Positions 8,194-16,926 of a stretch of DNA of 61,679 nucleotides are shown here, one piece after another. Each line of letters begins with the position of its first letter. Within the stretch, counting starts at the first letter, position 1. The notes beneath the pieces were generated by a model. It had not been told where the DNA came from and did no database searches. It was given only the letters and a program-made list of their open reading frames with translations. Made by a program: the position numbers and the translations under genes. Source of the stretch: an uncultured Verrucomicrobiales bacterium (lineage in GTDB: Bacteria; Verrucomicrobiota; Verrucomicrobiia; Verrucomicrobiales; Akkermansiaceae); contig CALFVF010000028.1 in assembly GCA_937928735.1 (NCBI GenBank), positions 1 through 61,679 on the forward strand, written 5' to 3'.

Positions 8194-9693
8194 GTGAGCT
8201 TAAGCCAGCACATATTTGATGACACTCCCGCAAGATTCTTTGCCGTTCTGACATGGCGTCATGGACGGCTTTACATAGACGCCCTTGATCGGATCGAAGA
8301 AATACAACGCCACCGCCACGGTGTCGGCCTCTCGCGTGCCGAGCTCCTCGAAGTCTGCCAAGACATCATACGCACCAACAGCGAAACCGAGAAACTAACC
8401 CAGCAGCTCGAACTACTGCTGCCAGAACTAGACGAGACGAAGAGTGATTTAGAGGGAGAGACGAGTGAGAATGAGAAAGAGGAGACCAGTCTCACCGCTC
8501 CCGAGATGCTGCGCCAGATGCTCCATTGTCATTGGCTAGAAGAACCAAAGCGCAGTGACTATCAGCGCGTCTACTACCTCGATAATCGCGCAGAACTCCT
8601 CCTTGAGAGCCTTCGCCGCATGGCCTACCCCGAGCAGGTCACCTTCACAGACAAGCTCCACCTCGTGTGCTCGCGCCTGATCGATCCAGAGGCCTTCCAG
8701 GAACACCCACTTTCTGACTTCGAGTCCTGTAATGATAATTTACGCTACGGCCTCCAAGAACTCAGATCGCTTCAGCAAGGCATGGCCAGACTCACCCAGC
8801 GCCAGCTTCGTTCTGACTCACTAAAGGAAAACCTCCAAGTCCTCTATGATGATTTCTCAGAAAACATCGGCCAGAGATGCTACAAGCAGCTCATCTCTCT
8901 GGACCTCCCTGTCCGCCTACCACTGATTAAAGAGCAAATAGCCGCTATCGAGCAAAATCCCGTGATTATTGCCAAAATGGAGGTGGATCTCCAGAAGCGC
9001 CGTCCAGAGCTCAGCGAAGACGAGATTGCCAGCAGAGTCTCTGACCTGATTCGAGACACCATCTCCATGCTAGAGAGCGTGGAACCTCAGAGTGAAGCGG
9101 TGGATCGCCGAGCCGCTGACTTCGCGCGGCGCTCATTTGCCCGCTTCCGCTACCTCCAAGAAGTCTCTAGTGGCCGTCGCTCAGAGATGCGAACTGTCTT
9201 CGACCGTGTCAATGAGCGCTATGCGGGCTCGAAAATGGCGCACCTGCCAGATGCTCTCGAGCTCCCAGCACTCAAGATCCCCTCAGTGGGCCTGCTCTCA
9301 GGTCTCGAGAGCCTCTTTGTACCACGCACACCGCGCAAGAAATACCAGCGCCAGTCCCTCGCAGACCTCTACGATGATGATATTCTGGATGATCACGGAC
9401 ACGCCGTGGATGAGATGCAGGAGAACATCAATAGCTCGCTGAATACAATCCGCGCTAACAGATTCTACCAGACTCTCTGCGTCCCAGCAGCCGGCCTCCA
9501 GTCAGACTCTATTGTGACTGATTCTGAGGAATGGCTACTCGAACTCGCAGGCCTCCTCCTCCACGGTGACACCCTAGAGAGTCAGTACTCGATTCACTCC
9601 CCCAGAGAGGACTATGAAGAGCCCACTCGCAGCGAGAAAGACGGCTACCTCATTGACCAGTTCAGCATTCATCCTAAAAACACACCCTCCTAA
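8194..9693 (+). CDS. jetA: JetA-like (MksF/MukF-like kleisin) subunit of a Wadjet/Mks SMC complex
   Basis: A 499-residue protein from a GTG start. The opening FDDTPARFFAVLTWRHGRLYIDALDRI matches the usual JetA beginning. The rest is helical and highly charged, with coiled-coil stretches near residues 75-110 and 245-300. JetA is the kleisin-like part that links the SMC heads in Wadjet complexes; related MksF serves in chromosome condensation. The call rests mostly on the next two genes, a DUF4194 JetB 24 nt on and a 1,113-aa SMC-like JetC, in canonical A-B-C order. The product is soluble and cytoplasmic. Confidence 0.75.
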   Translation: MSLSQHIFDDTPARFFAVLTWRHGRLYIDALDRIEEIQRHRHGVGLSRAELLEVCQDIIRTNSETEKLTQQLELLLPELDETKSDLEGETSENEKEETSLTAPEMLRQMLHCHWLEEPKRSDYQRVYYLDNRAELLLESLRRMAYPEQVTFTDKLHLVCSRLIDPEAFQEHPLSDFESCNDNLRYGLQELRSLQQGMARLTQRQLRSDSLKENLQVLYDDFSENIGQRCYKQLISLDLPVRLPLIKEQIAAIEQNPVIIAKMEVDLQKRRPELSEDEIASRVSDLIRDTISMLESVEPQSEAVDRRAADFARRSFARFRYLQEVSSGRRSEMRTVFDRVNERYAGSKMAHLPDALELPALKIPSVGLLSGLESLFVPRTPRKKYQRQSLADLYDDDILDDHGHAVDEMQENINSSLNTIRANRFYQTLCVPAAGLQSDSIVTDSEEWLLELAGLLLHGDTLESQYSIHSPREDYEEPTRSEKDGYLIDQFSIHPKNTPS

Positions 9694-9717
9694 CCATCTT
9701 AATTACTCTACACTGCT

Positions 9718-10500
9718 ATGGAAGCTACCGCACCATCAGGCCTCATTAACCAAACACTCAACCAGCGTGACAAGCAGCTCCTGCGAGATGTCTCCCACCG
9801 CCTACTCGCGCACGGCTCACTCATGCGCCGCCGCTCCTCTGAGAAAGCCCTCTATGACTGGGCCAGCGAGCACCAAGAATGGTTAGAAGAATGGGCCAGT
9901 CTACTTGGTCTCAAGATCATCATCCAGCGAGATGAGCGCATGATCATGGCTATCCCCGAGTTCGCCAGCATGACGCGCCGCCTACGCCGTGATGAGACGC
10001 TCCTCGCCCTCGCCCTCTGGTATGACTACGATATCGAAGTCAGAGAGAATGGCGCGCACGATGTCTTCTTCTCTATCCGCGAGTTTAATGAAGCCCTCAA
10101 TAGCAAGTTCCCCTCTATTCAGGCACTCTCTGCCTCCAGACTTCGTGAGATTCTACGCAGCTTCGCCCGCTTCAATATGGTCGAAGTAGACTGGCAGGAT
10201 GAGTTTTCTGATAGTGTGATTCAGATTCTACCGACACTACGCTTTGCCATCCCATTCCCAGATATCGAAGAATGGCTCAAGATCGCAGACACCTTTAGTG
10301 ACGAAGACGAGAGCGGCGAAGAAGAGGAAGAACCCGACCTAGAATCTAGCGAACTTACACAGCAAGACACTGACGACTCTTCTTCTACAGACTACGAAGC
10401 CACTGACTCAGACACTTCTGATTTAGACACTTCTAATATAGATGAATCTAAATTAGAGAGTTCTAACATAGTCGCCGCAGACAGCACCCTTCAAGACTAA
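9718..10500 (+). CDS. jetB: JetB-like (MksE/MukE-like, DUF4194) subunit with acidic tail
   Basis: A 260-residue protein. Residues about 15-185 form the DUF4194 winged-helix region of JetB/MksE (RDKQLLRDVSHRLLAHGSL near the start, RRLRRDETLLALALWYDYD in the middle, a helix-turn-helix-like SRLREILRSFARFNMVEV). The last roughly 65 residues are an unusual disordered acidic tail of Asp, Glu, Ser and Thr. MukE-type subunits bind the kleisin and DNA. The gene lies 24 nt after jetA and 58 nt before jetC. Confidence 0.78.
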   Translation: MEATAPSGLINQTLNQRDKQLLRDVSHRLLAHGSLMRRRSSEKALYDWASEHQEWLEEWASLLGLKIIIQRDERMIMAIPEFASMTRRLRRDETLLALALWYDYDIEVRENGAHDVFFSIREFNEALNSKFPSIQALSASRLREILRSFARFNMVEVDWQDEFSDSVIQILPTLRFAIPFPDIEEWLKIADTFSDEDESGEEEEEPDLESSELTQQDTDDSSSTDYEATDSDTSDLDTSNIDESKLESSNIVAADSTLQD

Positions 10501-10558
10501 GTTTCCCCATTCCCTCCTCACCCACTTTACATTCTAACTTATCCATTGACCTCAGCAC

Positions 10559-13500
10559 ATGCAAATTGAACTCACACGTATCCACGCGATCAATTGGTTT
10601 GGTTATCAGGACGTCTTTGACATCGCTGGCAATCTCCTCATCGCTGGTGTTACAGGCTCAGGGAAGTCGATCCTCATGGATCTGGTGCAGCTTGTTCTCA
10701 TTGGAGATCAAAAGTCGAAGTACAACCAGTCCGCCACAGGAAAGGCCTCTTCCCGTACCCTCAAATCCTACTGCCTAGGAGACACCAAGGACGAGATCGA
10801 GGGAGTCGCCCAGTACATGCGCAATGAAGGCGCGACCACCTACGCCGCTCTGGAGTTCACCAGACCTTGTGGCCGTATCGAGACATGGGGACTGCGTGTC
10901 GAATTTGATAGCGCTGCTCAAAACCAGGCCTCGAAGCGCCATGGGTTTATGATTCAGGGCAGAATGGATAAGGAAAACTGGGTCGATGGATTTGACTACC
11001 CACTCGACTGGGCCGCCTTCCGCGAGATGGTTCATGAAGGCGGGGGTAAGGTCTTTGACACCATGGATGGCTACCGCCGAGAAATGTCACTGAGCAAGCA
11101 CCTGAACTTCGACCGTGAGACACTCGACTACCTCCTTCCAGCAGCGATGTCCTTCACCTTCCTCGATAACTTTAATAAATTCTGTAAGAACTACGTCCTA
11201 CCACCAGATGAAGTCCGCATCCAGGAAGTCAGAGACTCCTATCACGCCTTCCTGAGTCTTCGTCGAGAACTCAGCTCGATGAAGCACCAGCTCTCACTGT
11301 TAGAACAAATCCGCAGTGACTACACAGCCCACAAGCAAGCGATCACAGATCGAGACATCTTTGCAGACATAGGCAGAGACATGAAAGTCGAGGAGATCCG
11401 TGAGATCGTGGACGAGCTACTGGTAGAAATCAAAGAGCTCGAAGAACGCGCCGCCCTACAGGGAGATGAGGAAACAAAACTAGAGAAAGAACTCGCCAAA
11501 GGCCGCAGCCAGCGCGATATCCTCAGAGACGCGCTCAATGAGACCGAGGACGGCAGACTCTTCCTCCACATTCGTGAGGATAACCGTAACTTAGTAGCAA
11601 AAATCCAGCGCCTCAGTGAAGCCTCCCAGTCACTCGAGGATGAGCGCCGCAAGCGCTGCCAAGGCGTTCGCAGCTGGATGGAAACTACACTCCAGACAGG
11701 GATCAAAGTCCCCGACATGCAGGTCTCGACCCTGAAGAAAGCGCTCAATGAATTCGAGCGCTGCGAGTTCTCCGAGCTCACCAAATGCCTAGAGACTCTC
11801 GCCGAGTCCACACGTGACTTCCACGCCGCCGCCAAAGACGCAGAAAAACCCCTACGAGATGAAGTCGAGAAGAAGGTGCGTGCGATTCGTAATCTCACAT
11901 CCCGCCTCGAGTCTCTGGAAGGAGGACGCCTCAACCACCGCTCCGCACTGCTCGACTCCATTAACTCCACCCTCCCGCGCCGTGCCAATGGCGAACCTGC
12001 CGCCTACGCCCTGCGAGAACTCTGTGAGGTCAAAGACGAGCGCTGGCGCCCAGCCCTTGAGACATCTTTCTCACGCAAGTTCGCCGTCGTAGTCGACCCA
12101 GGGAACTATAAACACGCAGAGACTATCTACCGTGAGATGAAGGGTGCTGCCCCCGGTGAATCCCTGATTAATCCCACTCAAGCACTCGAAATGCGCCCGA
12201 AGCGCCTCAAAGGCTCTCTCGCAGAGCACCTCGAGTGCGATGGCGAAGTCGCCCAGTCCATAGTCGATCACCTCTTTGGCCGCATTATCTGTGTGGAGAA
12301 TGCAGCAGACCTCACCAAGCACGATGCCGCCATTCTCCCAGATGGCTTCTCCTACCGCCGCCCCTTTGCGGAGCGTCGTGCCCACTACGATAACATACCC
12401 TGTATCGGAGGCCGAGGACTTGAGAAACAGAGAATTCAGTTAGAACGTGACCGCCAAGCCATTCGCGATGAGCTCGATGCCCTCATGCCACTCGCCCAGC
12501 TCCTCGAACAAGCCGAAGCCACCTACCGCCGTGAGAAACTCGATAGCCCCAATCTCGGTAACAAACTCGCCAACCTCACCCAACTAGAAGACTACGAAGC
12601 CAGACTCGCCGAAAACATCCAGCGACTCAAAGCTATTGAGGGATCGAACTTCGAGGCGAAAGAAGCCGAACTCCGTGACCTCGATCACGAGCTACGCGGC
12701 CTCGAGAGCAAACTCAAATCTCTGCGCAAGAGCGAAATCAAAGTCGAACTCGGCCGTCTGCAGGGTCAACTCATCGACCACGAAGAGCAGCTCGAGCGCG
12801 CCGAACAAGAACTCAGCCGCTACAGAGCCGAAGGCCCAAGTATCGAAGCCCACAGCGAGCGCCGCGAAGAACTCCTCCAGCGCATCATCACTGAATTCCC
12901 CGCTATCGACATCGCTGTCTCACAGGCACTTCGCCTAGAGCGCAGCTCCGCAGAACGCTCGATTTCACTGAGAGCTAGCATGGTCGAAGGACGCAAAGAA
13001 CTCGCCCGCGAATTCCCGATTTACAATGAATTTTCCCCTGAGGAAGAATCGAACACAGTCTGGGAAGAGCGCCTCAAGCGAATCGAATCCAGTGAGATCC
13101 CAGCCTACGAGAAAAAGGCCAAGCGCGAGGAGAAGAACTGGCAGGAAATCTTCCGCAAGCAAGTTCTCATTAAGCTGCGCAGCGCCCTCATGCGCGTCGA
13201 TATCACGCTGAAGCTCCTCAACAAACAGCTGAAGAAACCCATCGGACACCACCTCTATCAGATTCGCAAGCGCCCGAACCCTGACTACAAAGTCTATCAG
13301 CAACTCATCGACAACAGCATGGTGGATGAAGAAGACAGCCTCTTCTTTGATAGTGTCGGAGAAGAGAGCAAACTCGAGATCGAGCGCATCTTCACAGCTC
13401 TTGTCGAAGATCCTAACAACGCTGAAGCACTCAACTTCCTCGATTACAGAAACTACTATGACTATGACATGTCTGTGATGGACACCAGAGACCCTGATGC

Positions 13501-13900
13501 CAGAGAGACTAGTGTTGATCGTCAGAGTGGTAAGTTCTCAGGTGGTGAGAGCCAGAGTCCCTACTTCATCGCCATTCTCGCCTGTTATCTCCGCGCCTTC
13601 CACCGCTATGACCAGAGTGGTGGGGAGCCAAGCATCGGCATTGTTCCCATCGATGAAGCCTTCTCCAAACTCTCTGGAGAACGTATCAGAGACTGTATCG
13701 AAGCACTCAAGTCCCTCGGCCTCCAAGGCGTCTTCTCCATGTCCTCAGGAAATATCCCATACGCCATGGATCTCTGTGACCAGACCATGGTTGTGTCCAA
13801 GAAAGAGACAAAGAAAGACCAGCGCACCTTCATCCGCAACATCGCCGTCTCCCTCACCAGAGAAGAAGCCATGCACAAGCTCGTAGGTGCGACGAGTTAA
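10559..13900 (+). CDS. jetC: JetC-like (MksB/MukB-like) SMC ATPase
   Basis: A 1,113-residue SMC-type ATPase. Walker A GVTGSGKS is at residues 30-37, followed by long coiled-coil arms (about 240-450 and 640-800) around a central hinge. The signature KFSGGES is near residue 992 and Walker B IVPIDEAF near 1029. This is the layout of MukB/MksB/JetC, the motor of Wadjet plasmid-restriction and Mks condensin complexes. JetC uses ATP to extrude DNA loops; in Wadjet the JetD nuclease then cuts small circles. No JetD-like gene (DUF3322/DUF2220, Toprim) follows in this window, so the complex may act as a condensin or borrow a nuclease. Confidence 0.85.
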   Translation: MQIELTRIHAINWFGYQDVFDIAGNLLIAGVTGSGKSILMDLVQLVLIGDQKSKYNQSATGKASSRTLKSYCLGDTKDEIEGVAQYMRNEGATTYAALEFTRPCGRIETWGLRVEFDSAAQNQASKRHGFMIQGRMDKENWVDGFDYPLDWAAFREMVHEGGGKVFDTMDGYRREMSLSKHLNFDRETLDYLLPAAMSFTFLDNFNKFCKNYVLPPDEVRIQEVRDSYHAFLSLRRELSSMKHQLSLLEQIRSDYTAHKQAITDRDIFADIGRDMKVEEIREIVDELLVEIKELEERAALQGDEETKLEKELAKGRSQRDILRDALNETEDGRLFLHIREDNRNLVAKIQRLSEASQSLEDERRKRCQGVRSWMETTLQTGIKVPDMQVSTLKKALNEFERCEFSELTKCLETLAESTRDFHAAAKDAEKPLRDEVEKKVRAIRNLTSRLESLEGGRLNHRSALLDSINSTLPRRANGEPAAYALRELCEVKDERWRPALETSFSRKFAVVVDPGNYKHAETIYREMKGAAPGESLINPTQALEMRPKRLKGSLAEHLECDGEVAQSIVDHLFGRIICVENAADLTKHDAAILPDGFSYRRPFAERRAHYDNIPCIGGRGLEKQRIQLERDRQAIRDELDALMPLAQLLEQAEATYRREKLDSPNLGNKLANLTQLEDYEARLAENIQRLKAIEGSNFEAKEAELRDLDHELRGLESKLKSLRKSEIKVELGRLQGQLIDHEEQLERAEQELSRYRAEGPSIEAHSERREELLQRIITEFPAIDIAVSQALRLERSSAERSISLRASMVEGRKELAREFPIYNEFSPEEESNTVWEERLKRIESSEIPAYEKKAKREEKNWQEIFRKQVLIKLRSALMRVDITLKLLNKQLKKPIGHHLYQIRKRPNPDYKVYQQLIDNSMVDEEDSLFFDSVGEESKLEIERIFTALVEDPNNAEALNFLDYRNYYDYDMSVMDTRDPDARETSVDRQSGKFSGGESQSPYFIAILACYLRAFHRYDQSGGEPSIGIVPIDEAFSKLSGERIRDCIEALKSLGLQGVFSMSSGNIPYAMDLCDQTMVVSKKETKKDQRTFIRNIAVSLTREEAMHKLVGATS

Positions 13901-14129
13901 ACGGAGTCGAACTACCTGAGAATGAACCCCAATGATTCATTGTACACAAGCTACTTTCTCTGCAATTGGAGACAACTTTATACCAATGAGGAAAACTAAC
14001 TGGTAGAAAGCGCGAAGAGATTTGGTGGGAGATCAAGGCGGAACCCATCGGTGATGCGAGCATCTCCGATAAGTGACAACGATGGCATCTCGTCAAAGAT
14101 CTAGTAAATTCTACCAGATAGTTTTTTGA

Positions 14130-14465
14130 GTTGGTATTATACCTCCGCAAATATCAGTAAAATATAGCAAGGCCTACAATCGTGGCGACGTGTACGAATC
14201 TGGTTGTCTAAAAGGGTTAGAATCAAACACAGGACACGCTAGTATCAATGCTCCAGAAGACGAGGAAGATAAGATTCACTGGCTACACAATATTGTTGTA
14301 CCCATATTACCACTATTAAAGAAGGCTGGCGCCGATAGCTTTTCTCTCAGCATCACCTATCATTGTGACTCTGGAGCCCTTGGTTTTTCTAGAGAAGAAA
14401 TTCAAATGATCGCAGAAATGGAATGTGATCTACCCATAGACTGCTTGATTGACTGCCAAGAGTGA
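14130..14465 (+). pseudogene. DUF4279-like protein, 5'-truncated or with non-canonical start
   Basis: The reading frame is open from 14130, just after an in-frame TGA at 14127-14129, to the stop at 14463-14465. The first usual start codon is the GTG at 14190, but the family-like sequence begins before it: GIIPPQISVKYSKAYNRGD corresponds to the LGI.P.....KGD core of DUF4279. The end (SFSLSITYHCDSGALGFSREE...CDLPIDCLID) fits the family's C-terminal pattern. About 25 N-terminal residues are therefore missing or cut off by the TGA. Family function is unknown. Confidence 0.5.
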
Positions 14466-14629
14466 TAGTAGGAAGTCATTTTCCAAAGCGCCCAGCTTGG
14501 AGTCCGCCCTTTAAAATTGATTTCATCGACAGTTCCGAAAATTTCTCCCCCCTTTTCATCTGTTAATCAATAGGAGGCAGTAGCAGTGGGTTCTTCCGCA
14601 CAGAAAATCGAGCGAGTAAAGCCTTTTTC

Positions 14630-15056
14630 TTATTTTGCTTTATTCATACTGAGTCCTTCAAACTTATCGAAGTCACGAACATCGGAAGAGCGCAGAAACC
14701 ACTTACATGAAATCAATTGCTCCTTAAACTCATCTTTCGTCAGAACCTTACAAATATCATCTGACACTAATGAGACGAGTCTCACGGAATCACTCTCAAC
14801 AACTGCATATGGACGAATTAAAAAAAATCAGCAACACCACAATACCACCAAATCCATACACAGCGAAAAGAGCTCCATGAACATCACCAATACACAGTAA
14901 TACGGAAATCCACAGAACAGCCACCAGAAGAATAGGTACTAGCCCATAACGTAATCGTATGTTGTGATAATTTGAGGATTTCACATCTCTTACTTCAGCA
15001 GTTATAATCTCTAGTGCATGGCCGGGATAAATTTTGATTTCATCTTTAGACTTCAC
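14630..15056 (-). pseudogene. Two-TM membrane protein gene, split by a +1 frameshift in an 8-T tract
   Basis: From an ATG at 15056 the first frame gives a 37-residue cytoplasmic segment and two hydrophobic helices (about 38-56 and 60-80), then stops at 14796. The frame breaks at a run of eight T (minus strand, 14820-14827). The alternative frame continues cleanly for another 63 codons (LIRPYAVVESDSVRLVSLVSDD... to ...LSMNKAK) and stops at 14630. With seven T the two halves join into a protein of about 141 residues. It starts 4 nt after the SLOG gene stop, so it is the second gene of that unit. It may be a sequencing error, a phase-variable gene or a young pseudogene. I do not recognise the family. 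Confidence 0.6.
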
Positions 15057-15060
15057 ATTC

Positions 15061-15525
15061 CTACCCAGAGATATGAATAACAGTATGAATTACCTTGTAT
15101 ACATAGTTATATATTTCAGGACAAGAAGATTGCCGAGGCCCAGCTACATTTAATATAGAAAATTCTCTTTGCTTTATAAATTTGCGTAACAATTGGATCG
15201 CCATATCTTCAGAAACAGTGGAAATATCTATAAGTAAGTACGGGCAATGATGTTTAATTGCCAAAAAAATTGTCAACTCCGTACCTCCACTTGGTCTGTA
15301 TTTGTAAAAAATGACGGTCCCAGAAGATCTGATTATATTTTCTTTGGTTCGTTGCCTATACCCACCGCTAATTTCTATCAGTGGGTATTGTTGGCCGATG
15401 ACACCGTCTTCTGCAATTCTTCCTTTAGGGCAGAATCCACCACAGCTAAAACCACGACTAATCGCCGCATCCAGAGCAGCTCTATCTGCACCAGTCTGCC
15501 CACCACTAATTACAGTCTCCATCAA
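15061..15525 (-). CDS. SLOG-superfamily protein, putative molybdenum carrier / YpsA-like
   Basis: A 154-residue Rossmann-like protein. The N-terminal SGGQTGADRAALDAAI, followed by GGFCPKGRIAEDG and YPL, is the hallmark of the family annotated as putative molybdenum carrier (PF12694), part of the SLOG nucleotide-binding superfamily. Later strands (GTVIFYKYRPSGGTELTIFLA, LNVAGPRQSS) complete the fold. Members bind nucleotides or related ligands; a true molybdenum role is doubtful here because no Mo genes are near. It sits 46 nt after the LOG gene and 4 nt before a two-TM membrane protein, an arrangement reminiscent of SLOG sensor plus membrane effector pairs. Confidence 0.75.
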   Translation of the reverse strand: MMETVISGGQTGADRAALDAAISRGFSCGGFCPKGRIAEDGVIGQQYPLIEISGGYRQRTKENIIRSSGTVIFYKYRPSGGTELTIFLAIKHHCPYLLIDISTVSEDMAIQLLRKFIKQREFSILNVAGPRQSSCPEIYNYVYKVIHTVIHISG

Positions 15526-15571
15526 GAAAAACTAGAATCTCATTCTGAGTACTTTATTTAGCTTTTACTCC

Positions 15572-16741
15572 CTACCTAGGAGGATTCGCCTTAATAAACT
15601 CAACCGTCTCAGACACCTCATCCGTGCAAAGAATCGAGCTAGCGTAGTCTTGACCTTCCGCGAGCTGCTCGAGACATGGGTAGATCATGGTTTCCTTCTT
15701 GTATCTCTCTTCTCCGAGGAACACCATCGGGGAAATGTGCTCAAATGTGACGTAGTGGTTCTGAGTTGCATCCATGAAGATTTCCTGTGTGGTGCCGGCA
15801 CTTCCAGGGGCAAAGATCACACCGTGATTGGCAATCGCTAGTAGGCCATCTTCACGAAGGCTGTTAGAAAAGTATTTGGCAATTCTCACAGAGAATAAAT
15901 TCGTGGGCTCATGGCCATAAAACCATGTGGGTACCGCTAAGCTGGAGTGGCCACTAGGGTGAAGTGTGAGGACTTTTTGCGCCACTTCCATGTAGTTCGA
16001 GTCTTGGTAAGAAGGGGCTTGTGAGAGCATCGCGAAGACAACTTCGAGTTCTTCTTCACTAATGTCTGCTAGCCAAGCGCCCATATTCGCGGCCTCCATG
16101 ATACCTGGGCCTCCACCAGAGGCGACAAAATAGTTATTGCGAGTCAGCTCACGGGCGAGTCGCACCACTTTCTTGTAGTACGGATCCGTACGTAGTGTGC
16201 CGTGCCCTCCCATAATGCCGACGACGCGCTTTTTCCCATCTGATTCTATGCGGCCTTCCAACAAATCCTGCAAGGCATCATCAATCGCGTGGTCATGCAG
16301 TCTCTGGCTCATCGCTTCGAGCACATCGGGCTTGCTGCGGCCATTGGCCACGAAGTGATCATAAATCGCCTTATCCACACTGCGGTCTTCACTCGGCGTC
16401 CAGCCTTCCATAAGCTCTGCACGCGAGTAGAGATCTCCACGGTACGGATCGTAGGGTAAGCCTTCTAAACGCGGCATCACTAGTGCCCCTTTTTTCTGCA
16501 AAAAGTCTGTACTGACACCCTCTGGAAACGCGCAGCCCAAGAATGCCGCTCCCTCACACTCCAGGTCAGGCCACTCGATCTCAAACTGGCGAAAATCAAT
16601 CCCCTGCACCACGGCGTGATTCAGGTGAATACCCTGCCGCATCAAGGCAGAGAGGGAGTCTATTTCTCGAACTATCTTTCTTTTCATGTTAGGATTTTCC
16701 ACAAACTCCCTAAAATAGCAAGAAACATGATCGTCACTCAA
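15572..16741 (-). CDS. LOG-family (PpnN-like) nucleotide 5'-monophosphate nucleosidase
   Basis: A 389-residue protein. The LOG domain covers about residues 165-370, with the nucleotide loop VVGIMGGHGTLRTD and SGGGPGIMEAANMGAW. The usual PGGxGTxxE catalytic motif appears as PGSAGTTQE, keeping the Gly, Thr and Glu. A roughly 150-residue N-terminal extension precedes it, as in PpnN, the purine/pyrimidine nucleotide nucleosidase that cleaves NMPs to base and ribose 5-phosphate. The gene heads the leftward unit LOG / SLOG / two-TM and diverges from pheA across 185 bp. Confidence 0.8.
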   Translation of the reverse strand: MSDDHVSCYFREFVENPNMKRKIVREIDSLSALMRQGIHLNHAVVQGIDFRQFEIEWPDLECEGAAFLGCAFPEGVSTDFLQKKGALVMPRLEGLPYDPYRGDLYSRAELMEGWTPSEDRSVDKAIYDHFVANGRSKPDVLEAMSQRLHDHAIDDALQDLLEGRIESDGKKRVVGIMGGHGTLRTDPYYKKVVRLARELTRNNYFVASGGGPGIMEAANMGAWLADISEEELEVVFAMLSQAPSYQDSNYMEVAQKVLTLHPSGHSSLAVPTWFYGHEPTNLFSVRIAKYFSNSLREDGLLAIANHGVIFAPGSAGTTQEIFMDATQNHYVTFEHISPMVFLGEERYKKETMIYPCLEQLAEGQDYASSILCTDEVSETVEFIKANPPR

Positions 16742-16926
16742 CTCTACGACTGCAGCTCATACTAAAGGCATTTTTAGTCGTTTTTGCACCTAGAAATTCT
16801 AGTAATACAAAAACACCACCCTTTCCCGATAAATGTGACTTGCACTTGGCAGCCCCCCTAGTGACACTGCCCAAAGTGAGTGCCTAGTACTGGTCACTCA
16901 GAGAATTTTAGCCTACTCAAAACACC

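Noticed and set aside
8194..13900. MukFEB instead of Jet/Mks
   Set aside because: The DUF4194-type second gene and the gene sizes fit JetABC/MksFEB better than MukFEB.
13901..14129. Remnant of jetD
   Set aside because: No Toprim or DUF2220-like segment could be read in any frame.
14815..14830. Programmed -1 slippage at the T-tract
   Set aside because: A -1 shift from the first frame meets TAA at once; the good continuation needs +1, so the classic slippery heptamer does not fit.
14586..14900. Rightward 104-aa reading frame
   Set aside because: It runs antisense to the frameshifted two-TM gene, has a poor amino-acid profile and no family.
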